A stretch of 64,000 bases of DNA from Deltaproteobacteria bacterium SG8_13 (lineage in GTDB: Bacteria; Desulfobacterota; Desulfobacteria; Desulfobacterales; SG8-13): the NCBI GenBank assembly GCA_001303025.1, contig LJNK01000005.1, positions 19,084-83,083 of the forward strand, given 5' to 3'. The translations under genes and the position numbers were made by a program. Within the stretch, counting starts at the first letter, position 1, and each line of letters starts with the position of its first letter. Shown here one piece after another: positions 8,964-18,156 of the stretch. Below the pieces are notes generated by a model. The model was not told where the DNA came from. It did not search any database and saw only the letters and a list, made by a program, of their open reading frames with translations.

Positions 8964-9395
8964 TCAGGTCCCTGTGTTCAGGCAGACGAATTTCAGTATG
9001 CTGCCGAATTGCGGCAGGCTGTTTTCGATCTCCAGGTAGCGCCTTTTGTCGAAAATGTCGTCGAGGGTGGGAACGGGCAGGCTGGCGGTTGCCTCTTTGC
9101 GCACGGTCTCGATGGTAACCGCCAGAGCGTACATGGTAAGTTTGTCGAACATTTCACGCTCCTGTATCTCCACACTGTCCCGATTCTGATAGCGAAGGAT
9201 TTCGGAAACACATGCCGTGAGGATCGGGTCGGCCGCAAAACCATCCCAGAGACACTTTTCTCCATCAAAATGCGTGTCGAGAAAACTGTCCGCCATTTTC
9301 TGGATGCGCTCCAGCCACGCCGGCGTCAAATTCTGCGGCAGAACGGATTCGGGGCCTTTCGAAAGCACTTCGTTTCCAAATTTCGACAGCAGCAT
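8964..9395 (-). CDS. Small unknown protein
   Basis: A 143-residue protein starting MLLSKFGNEVLSKGPESVLPQ; an upstream alternative start at 9482 adds a Cys- and Arg-rich segment that does not look coding. It is mostly helical with no membrane segment and no recognisable motif; a DxxFDKRRYLEIENSLPQFG segment lies near the C-terminus. A weak GAAGGG ribosome site lies about 13 bases before the chosen start. It probably shares a transcript with the coiled-coil gene downstream. Function unknown. Confidence 0.65.
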   Translation of the reverse strand: MLLSKFGNEVLSKGPESVLPQNLTPAWLERIQKMADSFLDTHFDGEKCLWDGFAADPILTACVSEILRYQNRDSVEIQEREMFDKLTMYALAVTIETVRKEATASLPVPTLDDIFDKRRYLEIENSLPQFGSILKFVCLNTGT

Positions 9396-9610
9396 GATCG
9401 ATTCAAACCCTTCTGGTGGGCCACGGAGATGCCACCGCTTGCAGTAAGAGGCAGAGCATACGCGCTGGGCAAAAAAAGTCAACGCAAATTCCTGCTGCCC
9501 GGCAGATCAGATCCGTTGCCCGGGCCGGGCGGCGCTGTCTGAATCCAGCGGTGACCGGTGATTGCCGGATCATCGAACATGCATCGGTCCGCCCGCAGCA
9601 ATTACCGGTC

Positions 9611-10057
9611 CTACTCGGAGCTTTTCAGCCGATCGAGTATCAACCCGTGGAAAGCGTCGCCTCCGGTTGACAGAAACAGCCACCCGAGGTGGGAAGTACA
9701 GCTGCCGCACACGGCCACTTTCCAGCGGTACCCCTGAAACCAGGTGAATTCGCCTGTGGTCGGGCCGCTGTAACCGCAGCCGAATGCCGCTCGAAAACAC
9801 CCGATCTCGAAAACGATCCCGTGAGGATTGGCAAAGGTGTGCTTGTGGGCGCCCGCCATCTCCATGCGTTCGGCCGGTCGTGTAATCGGCCGATCGCACT
9901 GCCGGCAAAGGATCAGCTCTTCGTCTTCATCCGAAATCTGGTCTTCAGGGGCCTTTTCGGGAAGATCTCCCGGTGATCCGCCGCCCTGGTCTTTTCCGGG
10001 GATGCGGTAACAGTACCGGACTGCAGCGCAGGCGGGTGTTGTCATCCAAACTTCCAT
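9611..10057 (-). CDS. CULT (cereblon-like) domain protein
   Basis: A 148-residue protein consisting of a short linker and a CULT domain, the zinc-binding fold shared with the thalidomide-binding domain of eukaryotic cereblon. The zinc cysteines are in LCRQCDRPIT and VCGSCTSHLGW. Between them are HKHTFANPHG and FTWFQGYRW, the family signature that includes the aromatic-cage tryptophans. No signal peptide is seen, whereas many bacterial CULT proteins are cytoplasmic and single-domain. The start is chosen at 10057 because a strong promoter lies just upstream; ATG 10045, with GGAAG 5 bases before it, is an equally good alternative. The physiological ligand of bacterial CULT proteins is not settled. 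Confidence 0.88.
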   Translation of the reverse strand: MEVWMTTPACAAVRYCYRIPGKDQGGGSPGDLPEKAPEDQISDEDEELILCRQCDRPITRPAERMEMAGAHKHTFANPHGIVFEIGCFRAAFGCGYSGPTTGEFTWFQGYRWKVAVCGSCTSHLGWLFLSTGGDAFHGLILDRLKSSE

Positions 10058-10108
10058 GCCACCAACCGGTCCTCTCCCGTGGCCATGCTTTACAACCATC
10101 CACCCGTC

Positions 10109-10136
10109 ATTATATTCAAAAACCGTTGAATGTAAA
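10109..10136 (-). promoter_or_regulatory. Sigma-70-type promoter for the CULT gene
   Basis: On the minus strand a -35 TTTACA (10131-10136) and a perfect -10 TATAAT (10109-10114) are separated by 16 bp. Transcription would start near 10100, which excludes the upstream in-frame start codons of the CULT gene. Confidence 0.7.
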
Positions 10137-10183
10137 GCCGGATCGGCAAATCCGGCCATCTTGAGAGGCAAAGGAAGGCGGCT

Positions 10184-10726
10184 ATGAACAGGAAAATTCT
10201 TGCAGCGATCACCGCAGCTGCTGTGACGCTGCTTCTGACTGCCGCAGCTCCCTGCGGCGCGAAGGATCAGCAGATCAACGAACTGATTGCCCGGCTGTAT
10301 CTGAACCACAACAGTCTGCAGACGATCTACCGCGACCTGCATGAAGCCGCCATAGACAACATCGACGGCTCCGATCGGCAGCTCAGCTACATTCAAAAAT
10401 CCTACCTGTTTGTCAGTGAAGCCAACCTGGTCTGTCTGTACCAGTGGGAACTGCTCTCCATGGTCGACTATATCCGGCAGGAAAGCCGCTCGGATTACTT
10501 CACCCTGCGGGTCAAGGGGCTGCGAAAGGCGATCTTCGAATCCAGGGATCGGATCAACTCTTTGATGCTCTACTACGGCTTTATCGATACCGCACAGACG
10601 CGCAAGCTTCTCGACGATGCGATCGGGTTGATCGAAGCCAACATATACACCTACGAACAGCTCGTCGACATGCTCACGCCGATGGCCAATCCGCCGAATC
10701 CTTCGCGGCCGTCCATCCGGGGGTAA
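10184..10726 (+). CDS. Secreted helical protein of unknown function
   Basis: A 180-residue protein with an N-terminal signal peptide (MNRKILAAITAAAVTLLLTA, probable cleavage after APCGA). The mature part is strongly helical with no metal motif. The start is supported by AAAGGAAGG upstream. It is transcribed away from the CULT gene, with only 47 bp between the promoter region and this start, and ends 2 bp from the converging quinone oxidoreductase gene. The family is not recognised; location is likely periplasmic. Confidence 0.75.
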   Translation: MNRKILAAITAAAVTLLLTAAAPCGAKDQQINELIARLYLNHNSLQTIYRDLHEAAIDNIDGSDRQLSYIQKSYLFVSEANLVCLYQWELLSMVDYIRQESRSDYFTLRVKGLRKAIFESRDRINSLMLYYGFIDTAQTRKLLDDAIGLIEANIYTYEQLVDMLTPMANPPNPSRPSIRG

Positions 10727-10728
10727 AG

Positions 10729-11715
10729 CTACTGCTGCACCTGCAAAACGATGTTGCCGAAGTGCCGGCCGGCCTCCATTTCTTCGTGGGCTGCGCGGAC
10801 TTCTGCAAGCGGATAGATGCGGTGCACCAGTGGGACGATTTCGCGCCGCTCAAAGTACGGCAGAACGCGCCGGGCAAAGGCAGCGGTGATCTGTTTTTTT
10901 TCCTCTACCGAGCGGGACCGCAATACCGAGCCGATGATGCGCTGGCGCTTGACCATCAAGTGGGCCAGGTTCAGCTCCGCCACCGAGCCGCCCAGCAAGC
11001 CGATGATGACCAACCGTCCCTCCACCGCCAGGCATTTGAGATTCGATTGCAGATACTGGGCACCGATATGATCGAGGATCACGGCGGCACCCCGCCTGGC
11101 GGTAATGCTTCGCACCTTTTCGGCGAAATCCTGCTCCCGGTAGTTGATCACATGGTCGGCGCCGATGGCCCTCACCCGGTCGAGCTTGCCGGGAGAAGCG
11201 GTCACGATGACAGTCACATCGGAAACCAGCTGCCGGCAGAGCTGGATGCCGGCCGTGTTGACACCCCCGCCCCCGCCGTGAAGCAAAACCGTTTCGCCGG
11301 ACTGCAGGCCGCCGATTAAAAAAATGTTCAAAAAGGCGGTGATATAGGTTTCGCTCACACAGGCCGCCTCGGTATAATCGAGCACCTCCGGTATCGGCAG
11401 CAGGTGATCGGCGGCGATGGCCGCAAACTGCGCATACCCGCCACCGGCCACCAGGCCCATTACCCGGTCGCCGGGTTTCCATCCGCTCACACCGGGGCCG
11501 GTCGCCTCGATCACCCCGGCCGCTTCCAGACCGAGGATTTCCGACTCTCCTGGCGGCGGCGGATAGTTGCCTTCGCGCTGGATCAGATCGGCCCGGTTCA
11601 CCGACGTGGCCATCACCCGCACCAGCACCTGCCCGTCGGCGGGTTCGGGGGTCGGCACCTCGCCGATCATCATCACCTCCGGTCCGCCGAATTCTTTCAA
11701 CGTGATTGCTTTCAT
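10729..11715 (-). CDS. NAD(P)H quinone oxidoreductase (PIG3-like MDR family)
   Basis: A 328-residue zinc-free medium-chain dehydrogenase/reductase. It has the family start MKAITLKEFGGPEV, SVNRADLIQREGNYPPPP, the GLEAAGVIEATG segment, the ETYITAFLN region and the nucleotide-binding LLHGGGGGVNTAGIQL. The pattern SVNRADxxQRxGxYPPPPG is characteristic of PIG3-type quinone oxidoreductases, which reduce quinones with NADPH. A CCGGGGA ribosome site precedes the start. It is an isolated gene converging on the secreted unknown protein and divergent from the secretion operon. Confidence 0.92.
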   Translation of the reverse strand: MKAITLKEFGGPEVMMIGEVPTPEPADGQVLVRVMATSVNRADLIQREGNYPPPPGESEILGLEAAGVIEATGPGVSGWKPGDRVMGLVAGGGYAQFAAIAADHLLPIPEVLDYTEAACVSETYITAFLNIFLIGGLQSGETVLLHGGGGGVNTAGIQLCRQLVSDVTVIVTASPGKLDRVRAIGADHVINYREQDFAEKVRSITARRGAAVILDHIGAQYLQSNLKCLAVEGRLVIIGLLGGSVAELNLAHLMVKRQRIIGSVLRSRSVEEKKQITAAFARRVLPYFERREIVPLVHRIYPLAEVRAAHEEMEAGRHFGNIVLQVQQ

Positions 11716-11788
11716 GATATTCCCCGGATAGTCGGTAGATTACATCACAATCACATGGGATGCGGGGGCAGTCAAGTACAAAATCCGG

Positions 11789-11817
11789 TTGCAAAATATC
11801 AAAAATTAAAGTATTAT
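11789..11817 (+). promoter_or_regulatory. Sigma-70-type promoter of the gsp operon
   Basis: TTGCAA at 11789-11794 and TATTAT at 11812-11817 are separated by exactly 17 bp in an AT-rich stretch 61 bp before the gspF start. No other good promoter is apparent before the ten-gene cluster. Confidence 0.65.
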
Positions 11818-11877
11818 CAAAATCTTAACCAGATTCTATCCTTTTCTTACCCAAACAGAAAAGCTCGGTTCATCCGT

Positions 11878-13104
11878 ATGCCGGTTTTCGAATACAAAGC
11901 GCTCGATCAAAAGGGCAAATCCGTTTCCGGAATCATCGATGCGGACAGCGCTGTGGTCGCCCGTCAGAAGCTGCGGGCAGCCAGAAATTTTCCCGTATCT
12001 TTAAGCGAGGTAGAGGGCGTTCCGACCCAGAAATCTTTCCGGGGGATTTCCCTCAAGGGCCTGCTTCCGGGCATCGGCCAGCGGGATGTGGCCATGATGA
12101 CCCGGCAGCTGGCCACACTGGTGGGGGCGGGTTTTCCGCTGGTAACGGCCCTGGAAGCGCTGGTCCCTCAGATTAAATCGCATGCGTTCAACCGGACCCT
12201 GGCCCAGATCAAGGATTCCATCCTGGAGGGCAGCAGCTTTGCCGGGGCGCTGTCGCAGTACCCGGAGACGTTTTCCCCGCTTTACAAGAACATGGTACGC
12301 GCCGGTGAGACTTCCGGCACGCTGGAGATCGTGCTCGATCAACTGGCCGAAATCATGGAAAAGCAGCAGGAGCTTCAAAACCGCATCCGTTCGGCCCTGG
12401 CGTATCCGGCCCTGATGACAGTGGTGGGCGGTGCGATTCTGGTGCTTTTGCTGGTGTACATCGTGCCGACCATCACCGGGATCTTCGCCGACATGCAACA
12501 GGTGCTGCCGACGCCCACCCGGATTCTGATCGCCGTCAGCGACCTGTTTCGGTCCTACTGGTGGATTCTGATGGTGCTGCTGGTCGCCCTGCTGGTGGCT
12601 TTCCGGCAGTTTCGAAAATCCGTCAGGGGCAGAACCGCCATCGACCGGCTGCTGCTCAAGCTCCCCGGCTTCGGTTCGCTGCTTCAAAAACTGGCGGTGG
12701 CCCGCTTCGCCCGCACGCTCGGTTCCCTGCTCGCCAACGGTGTGACCATGCTGCAGGCGCTCGATATTGCCAAGAACATTGCCGGAAATGTGGTGATCTC
12801 CAGTGCGGTGGACGCCGCCGCCAAGGAGGTCGGCCAGGGACAGGGGCTGGCGCCGTCTCTGGCGGTGAGCAAGGTGTTTCCGGATCTGACCATTCAGATG
12901 ATACAGGTCGGTGAGCAAAGCGCCCAGCTCGAATCGCTGCTCAGCAAGATGGCCGATGTTTTTGAAAATGAGGCCGAATCGACCGTCATGAGCCTGACCT
13001 CGCTGCTGGCACCGGCAATGATTCTGGTCATGGGGCTTATCGTCGGCTTTATCGTGCTGTCCATCTGCCTGCCGATATTCGAAATGAGCACGCTGGTGCG
13101 GTGA
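11878..13104 (+). CDS. gspF: Type II secretion inner-membrane protein GspF
   Basis: A 408-residue polytopic inner-membrane platform protein. It begins MPVFEYKALDQKGKSVSGII, the standard GspF/PilC start, and has two repeated GspF domains (about residues 70-190 and 275-400) with TRQLATLVGAGFPLVTALE and FARTLGSLLANGVTMLQALD, and three hydrophobic helices. It anchors the GspE ATPase to the pseudopilus assembly site. It is the first gene of the operon, following the promoter at 11789-11817; an upstream extension of the frame overlaps the opposite gene and is not coding. No clear ribosome site is present, so translation initiation may be weak or leader-dependent. Confidence 0.96.
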   Translation: MPVFEYKALDQKGKSVSGIIDADSAVVARQKLRAARNFPVSLSEVEGVPTQKSFRGISLKGLLPGIGQRDVAMMTRQLATLVGAGFPLVTALEALVPQIKSHAFNRTLAQIKDSILEGSSFAGALSQYPETFSPLYKNMVRAGETSGTLEIVLDQLAEIMEKQQELQNRIRSALAYPALMTVVGGAILVLLLVYIVPTITGIFADMQQVLPTPTRILIAVSDLFRSYWWILMVLLVALLVAFRQFRKSVRGRTAIDRLLLKLPGFGSLLQKLAVARFARTLGSLLANGVTMLQALDIAKNIAGNVVISSAVDAAAKEVGQGQGLAPSLAVSKVFPDLTIQMIQVGEQSAQLESLLSKMADVFENEAESTVMSLTSLLAPAMILVMGLIVGFIVLSICLPIFEMSTLVR

Positions 13105-13165
13105 AAAGATGCGACCAACGCATGACCCAACCGATTTTCAGGTGGTACACCGAACTGGAGGAATG

Positions 13166-13621
13166 ATGAAGGCAAAGAAAAACCGATTGATCACCGATAC
13201 CCGCGGATTTTCCCTTATCGAATTGATGGTGGTGGTCATCATCCTCGGGATTTTGGCCATGTATATCGGCCCGAAATTGATGGGGCGCACCGAACAGGCC
13301 AGGGAAACCCAGACCAGGATCCAGATCGAAGCCCTGGAAACCGCCTTGAAGCTCTACAAGCTCGACAACGGGATATATCCGAGCACCGAACAGGGATTGC
13401 TGGCCCTGGTCGAGCAACCGGAGTCCGGTATCATTCCGAAAAAATGGCGCAAGGGCGGTTATCTCGAAAAGGGGAAAGTGCCCCAGGATCCATGGGGCAA
13501 TGAGTTTATTTACGTATCTCCGGGGGTCAACGGCGACTACGACATCATTTCCTACGGTGCCGATGGCGTTCCGGGCGGTGAGGATGAAAACAAGGACATA
13601 AACAACTGGGAAATCGAATAG
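13166..13621 (+). CDS. gspG: Major pseudopilin GspG
   Basis: A 151-residue type II secretion major pseudopilin. The short basic leader ends in the prepilin peptidase site RGFSLIELMVVVIILGILA (cleavage before Phe), followed by the conserved PKLMGRTEQA, the LDNGIYPSTEQGL segment and the calcium-binding C-terminal part WGNEFIYVSPG...DIISYGADGVPGG. Two adjacent ATG codons (13163 and 13166) follow GGAGG; the second has better spacing. It forms the pseudopilus shaft in the periplasm after processing by GspO, which is not in the window. Confidence 0.96.
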   Translation: MKAKKNRLITDTRGFSLIELMVVVIILGILAMYIGPKLMGRTEQARETQTRIQIEALETALKLYKLDNGIYPSTEQGLLALVEQPESGIIPKKWRKGGYLEKGKVPQDPWGNEFIYVSPGVNGDYDIISYGADGVPGGEDENKDINNWEIE

Positions 13622-13650
13622 ATCACCCAGATAAACGGCTTTCGCTTCAG

Positions 13651-14175
13651 ATGAAAAAGCCTGGGTTACAATTCACTCACCGGCCTGACCAGGGCTTCAC
13701 GCTGGTGGAGTTGGCGGTGGTCATTTTGCTGATCAGCCTCACGCTGGTATTTGCCGCACCGCGCCTGCCCGAACCACCGCTGATCGATCCGGCCGGCACG
13801 CTCGCCCGCTGGATCATCCTAAACGTGCGCGATCTCAGGGAGCGGGCCGTGCGCGAGCAGAATCGATTCACGCTGCACGTGGGCATCGACAACAGCCGCT
13901 TCTGGGTCACCCACGCAGCCATGACGGCGGAGCAGCAACAGCAGGCCGAGGAAGCCGGATACCGGCTGCCGGCCGGTGTGCGTATAGCGGATGTGGAATA
14001 TCCGGATGGCTCCCGGCTGCTGTCGGGGCAGGCGGATATCGCCTTTCACGTCAGAGGCTATTCAGACCGGGTCATGCTGCACATCGCCGATGGGGAAGAT
14101 CGGATGTCGTTTCAAATCGAGCCGTTTCTGTCCCGGGTGAAGGTCTATGACCGGTATGTGAGCTTCAAGGGATAA
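13651..14175 (+). CDS. gspH: Minor pseudopilin GspH
   Basis: A 174-residue type IV pilin-like protein with the prepilin cleavage motif QGFTLVELAVVILLISLTLV near residue 15 and a variable beta-rich C-terminal half. Its position between gspG and gspI, 29 bp after the former, and its length support assignment as the minor pseudopilin GspH. The absence of a strong sequence signature beyond the leader makes the letter assignment depend largely on order. Confidence 0.85.
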   Translation: MKKPGLQFTHRPDQGFTLVELAVVILLISLTLVFAAPRLPEPPLIDPAGTLARWIILNVRDLRERAVREQNRFTLHVGIDNSRFWVTHAAMTAEQQQQAEEAGYRLPAGVRIADVEYPDGSRLLSGQADIAFHVRGYSDRVMLHIADGEDRMSFQIEPFLSRVKVYDRYVSFKG

Positions 14176-14183
14176 ACAGAGCC

Positions 14184-14603
14184 GTGCAAACAGCGTTTCC
14201 CATATTCCGTCCGGCCGGCCGACAGCAGACGGCGGCAGGCTTTACCCTGCTGGAGACCATGGTGGCGGTGACGATCATTGCCATCGTGCTGCTGGCCGTC
14301 TACCGGCTGCAATCGCAAACCCTGGTAATGAACCTTTCCAGCCAGTTTTACACCAATGCCCCGTTGCTGGCGCAGCAAAAACTGTCCGAACTGGAGCTGA
14401 GCGAATCGCTTGACCTGGTGAGTCCTGCCGGCGGATTTGGAGCCCGTTTTCCCGGGTACAGCTGGGAGGCAGCCGTCGGCAGTGTCGAGTCCGAGCTGTT
14501 GGGAGAAACCGCCGAGAGGCTCAGACGCATCGATCTGAAAGTGCTGTTTAACCAGGGAGAGCTGGTGTACCAGGTCCGCACGTACCGTTTTCTCCCGCAA
14601 TGA
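14184..14603 (+). CDS. gspI: Minor pseudopilin GspI
   Basis: A 139-residue minor pseudopilin with GTG start at 14184, 8 bp after gspH. The leader ends AAGFTLLETMVAVTIIAIVL and is followed by the GspI-type LAQQKLSELELSE segment. It would join GspJ and GspK at the pseudopilus tip. Confidence 0.88.
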   Translation: MQTAFPIFRPAGRQQTAAGFTLLETMVAVTIIAIVLLAVYRLQSQTLVMNLSSQFYTNAPLLAQQKLSELELSESLDLVSPAGGFGARFPGYSWEAAVGSVESELLGETAERLRRIDLKVLFNQGELVYQVRTYRFLPQ

Positions 14604-14685
14604 CGGCAGCCGGCAGCCTAGTGGAACGCAGGTGGTCCCGGGGATCTGCCAAGACCTGAATTCAACGGATCGATCAAGAACGCAA

Positions 14686-15504
14686 ATGTTTCGAAAAATG
14701 AAAAAGTGTCATGCCGAGTGCAGCGGGTTTCCGCTATCCGTGACCCTTTCGGCCGGTTCCGGCGGCCGGCATCCGGCAAACGGATTTACGCTGCTGGAAA
14801 TCCTGATCGCCATCTCGATATTTGCAGTGGTGGTGACAACGGTATTCGGATCCTTCAACTTCGTATTCGGCAATGTCGAGGCCATTGAAAACGGAATGAC
14901 GGAATATGAAACGGCCAGGGACGGATTGCATCGGATGATGGCGGATCTCAGATCTCTGTACGTATCCCAACCGCCCGCATATGACATTCCGGAAAACACG
15001 GTACAGCAGGATCCCTTCCGGGTGGTGGGTGAAATTGACGCCGTCGGCAACTCTGAGTTCAGCCGGTTGCGATTCGCATCCCTGAGCCACCTGCCGTTGG
15101 GTCGCGAGTGGCGGCAGGGGATTGCCGAAATCATCTACTATGTCGAAGCCCAACCGGACGACAGCGTAACCCTGAAACGTTCGGATCGGCTCGATTTCAA
15201 CGAGCCGCTGCCGGAGGAGCGCAACGATCCGATCCTGTGCGAAAACGTTCGCGCGCTGAAGTTCACCTACCTGGATGCAGAAGGAGATGAAAGGGAACGC
15301 TGGAATTCGGATTCCGAGGAATACGAATACGCGACACCACGTGCGATCCGGATCCAGCTGGCTGTCGGATCCGGCCTGCAGCCGAACGAGTTCGAGGTGC
15401 TGATCGCCCTGCCGCTCTATCGCGACAATCCCGAAGACTCTCGCTTTCAGACCATCCCCTCGGATTTCGGGTTCGGCAACACCTATAAATCCGTCCCCAA
15501 GTGA
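14686..15504 (+). CDS. gspJ: Minor pseudopilin GspJ
   Basis: A 272-residue minor pseudopilin with the prepilin motif NGFTLLEILIAISIFAVVVT and the GspJ-type continuation RDGLHRMMADLRSLYV, then a long beta-rich domain. The leader is longer than usual (about 30 residues), and ATG codons at 14686 and 14698 are both possible; an upstream GTG in the same frame (14632) is less likely. The gene lies between gspI and gspK as expected. Confidence 0.9.
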   Translation: MFRKMKKCHAECSGFPLSVTLSAGSGGRHPANGFTLLEILIAISIFAVVVTTVFGSFNFVFGNVEAIENGMTEYETARDGLHRMMADLRSLYVSQPPAYDIPENTVQQDPFRVVGEIDAVGNSEFSRLRFASLSHLPLGREWRQGIAEIIYYVEAQPDDSVTLKRSDRLDFNEPLPEERNDPILCENVRALKFTYLDAEGDERERWNSDSEEYEYATPRAIRIQLAVGSGLQPNEFEVLIALPLYRDNPEDSRFQTIPSDFGFGNTYKSVPK

Positions 15505-15523
15505 CGGGCAGGCGGGCAGTGCA

Positions 15524-16627
15524 GTGAAAGCCAGATCGACCTTCACAACCGGTTGCAAACGGCTATGCGGTTCCGACAGCGGAATGGCCCTTTTAATCAC
15601 CCTGACGGTGATCACGCTGTTGATCGTCGTATCGATGGAGCTCAACCGCCGGGCCCGCAACACCGTTTTCGCCGCTGCCGCCACGCGGGACCGATTCGCC
15701 GTTTCGCAGATGCTGGTTTCCGGCATGCATGCGGCCGTTGCCATGCTGGTGGAAGACCGGCGCCAGACGCAAATCGACTCGCTTCAGGAGGATTGGGCAG
15801 ATCCGCAAAAGGTGGCGAGCCTGCTGCAGGCCCTGGAATTCGAAGACGGCGAGTTGGCCGTCCGGATCACCGACGAGCGCGGCCGGATACAGGTGAACGC
15901 CCTGGTACGGTTCCCGGAGGGGCGCGATTTCGACGTGTACCAGCCAAACCTCTGGCGTCGATTCCTGCGGGGGGTGTTTCTTGCCCGGGAAGAGACGGAA
16001 GTGTCCGATCCGGTCAACACTATCGTAAACTCCTTGAAAGACTGGCTGGATGGTGGCGATGACGATGCCGTCACGGGTCTGACCGGCGCGGAATCGGACT
16101 ATTACCAGGACCTGGAGCCCCCCTACGTCGCCCGCAACGGGCCGCTGCCCCACCTTGCCGAACTGCTGCAGGTAAAGGGGATCACCCCGGAGTTGTTCTA
16201 CGGATCCGAAGAGGTGCCGGGGATTGCAGAATTTCTGACCGTGTCCGGCATGACCGCCGGAAGCGACAACGGCGCCACCTTTGACGGCCGGATCAACATC
16301 AACACGGCCGAACTGCCCGTGCTGCTCTCTTTGCTGGCCGAAGCCGATGCAGCGCTGGTGACCGCCATTGACGACTACCGGCTCGAAAAGAAGGGGGAAG
16401 TGTTCGCCAACGATCTTTCCAATGTTCAATGGTACCGAAATGTGCCCGGTGCAGGCGACATCCAAATCGAAGAAGCCCTGATCACCGTTCGCAGCGACTT
16501 TTTCCGGATCTCGGCCAGCGCCGCGCTGCAGGAAATGAAGATGGACCTCACCGCCGTGGTCAGAAGAGAATTGGATCCCCAAACAGGGCAGATCCATTGC
16601 CGTATCTTGAGTTTAGAGCTGCAATGA
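15524..16627 (+). CDS. gspK: Pseudopilus tip protein GspK
   Basis: A 367-residue protein with GTG start. The N-terminal helix GMALLITLTVITLLIVVSME lacks the conserved Glu at position 5, as is typical of the tip pseudopilin GspK, and is followed by RRARNTVF and a large periplasmic domain containing the LLQVKGIT and RININTAELPVL helix-hairpin-helix-like segments found in GspK. It ends 45 bp before gspL. Confidence 0.93.
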   Translation: MKARSTFTTGCKRLCGSDSGMALLITLTVITLLIVVSMELNRRARNTVFAAAATRDRFAVSQMLVSGMHAAVAMLVEDRRQTQIDSLQEDWADPQKVASLLQALEFEDGELAVRITDERGRIQVNALVRFPEGRDFDVYQPNLWRRFLRGVFLAREETEVSDPVNTIVNSLKDWLDGGDDDAVTGLTGAESDYYQDLEPPYVARNGPLPHLAELLQVKGITPELFYGSEEVPGIAEFLTVSGMTAGSDNGATFDGRININTAELPVLLSLLAEADAALVTAIDDYRLEKKGEVFANDLSNVQWYRNVPGAGDIQIEEALITVRSDFFRISASAALQEMKMDLTAVVRRELDPQTGQIHCRILSLELQ

Positions 16628-16672
16628 TGTTATCATAGTAAGGTTGGAACCCATCGCTGGTGGTGCAGGAGT

Positions 16673-18136
16673 ATGAGCAGAAAATATCTAGGCCTCGACA
16701 TTCAAAACACCGCTTTAGCCGCCGTTCTCATAGAAAGCGGTCTGAAGGGGAACTGGATCCGGGCTCATTCGTACATCCCCTTCCCCGATGGATCGGATGA
16801 AGTCCAGGGCCTGGAAGCGGCGCTGGAGGCGCTGGTGTCCAAGGTAGATATCGCCGGCTGCAGCTGCATCGCCTCGTTTCCCGCCGAACACGTGTTTTTC
16901 CGAAACATGAGCGTTCCGTTCAAACAGGCCAATAAGATCAAGCAGGTCCTTCCGTTTGAACTCGAACCCACCATGCCGATACCGATTGAACGGCTGGTCA
17001 TCGATTTTCATCGCATCGAAACCGGCGGGGATGAATCGACCACGCGGTTGATCGCCGCCACAGTGGATTCCGAGCGGATGCAGGGCTTTCTGGATCTCCT
17101 CTCCGGATGGGGCATCGATCCCGAGATCGTTACCGCCGGCGGCTTTCCCGCAGCCCTGTGCCTTTCGCGCCTGGGAGACATCCCGGAAAACAGCGTTCTG
17201 GTAGACCTCAAAGGCGACAAGGGAACGCTGTTCGTGCTGTCCGCCGGTCAGCTCCACCTGGTCCGCACCATCCCTTCGGGATCGCTGGAAGCCGCCCGGG
17301 TGGAAATGCTCTGCCGGAACATCCGCCGAACGCTCATCGCCCATGAAAACAAGGGCGACTCGCCGACCGGCTGGCCTGAAAAAGTATTCCTGTCGGGCCC
17401 GGCACTTTCCGATAACGGTGCCGAGGTCGATTTTGCAAAGCATCTGCAGATTCCGGTACAGCGGGCGGATCTGCTGAACGATGTCGATGTTCGTCTCAAC
17501 AATCGACCCACGGAGGCCTGGCAGCCGAACCGGATGAACAACGCCCTGGCGCTGGCCCTGACCGAAGCGGTCGGAATCAAGGCGTTGAATTTCAGAAAAG
17601 GGCCGTTTGCAGTTACCAGACGCTGGGACGAGCACAGAAAACGAATCGTCCGCTCCGCCATCCTGCTGGGTGCATTGGTGGCGCTGGTGTTCACCAATGT
17701 CCTCATCGATTATTTTGCACAGCAGAAAAAACTGAGCGCGCTGAATGCCGAAATCCGTGAGATTTTCTACGGCACTTTTCCCGACGTTCGTGCCGATCTG
17801 GACACAAACATACTGCCGCAGGAAATGCGCGTGAGAATCGATGAAGCGCGAAGGGCCGGACTGCTGCCGGCCGGCAGTGACGGGAATCCGCTGATGATCG
17901 ACATGCTCAATGAAATCAGCGCTCGAATACCCGCCGGGATCGATGTGGCCTTCACCCGAATGGCGATCGGTGACGACAACGTGATCATTGCGGGAAACAC
18001 CGACACATTCAATTCGGTCGACTTGATGAAAAGCCGGCTGGAGGGGGCGGAAATATTCGAGTCGGTAACCATCGTCTCCTCCAACAAGGACAAATCCGGA
18101 AACCGCATTCAGTTTCGCATGAAGCTGAAATTCTGA
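16673..18136 (+). CDS. gspL: Type II secretion protein GspL (PilM/N-like)
   Basis: A 487-residue protein with an N-terminal actin-like cytoplasmic domain (YLGLDIQNTALAAVLI; GSLEAARVEMLCRNIRRTL), a single transmembrane helix near residue 325 (AILLGALVALVFTNVLI) and a periplasmic ferredoxin-like part with a PilN/GspL-type coiled coil. It recruits GspE to the membrane platform. Ribosome site GCAGGAG is 5 bases before ATG 16673. It is longer than typical enteric GspL (about 400), consistent with the form seen in deltaproteobacterial-type systems. Confidence 0.9.
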   Translation: MSRKYLGLDIQNTALAAVLIESGLKGNWIRAHSYIPFPDGSDEVQGLEAALEALVSKVDIAGCSCIASFPAEHVFFRNMSVPFKQANKIKQVLPFELEPTMPIPIERLVIDFHRIETGGDESTTRLIAATVDSERMQGFLDLLSGWGIDPEIVTAGGFPAALCLSRLGDIPENSVLVDLKGDKGTLFVLSAGQLHLVRTIPSGSLEAARVEMLCRNIRRTLIAHENKGDSPTGWPEKVFLSGPALSDNGAEVDFAKHLQIPVQRADLLNDVDVRLNNRPTEAWQPNRMNNALALALTEAVGIKALNFRKGPFAVTRRWDEHRKRIVRSAILLGALVALVFTNVLIDYFAQQKKLSALNAEIREIFYGTFPDVRADLDTNILPQEMRVRIDEARRAGLLPAGSDGNPLMIDMLNEISARIPAGIDVAFTRMAIGDDNVIIAGNTDTFNSVDLMKSRLEGAEIFESVTIVSSNKDKSGNRIQFRMKLKF

Positions 18137-18156
18137 CGACCCCGGGGAGGCAAATC

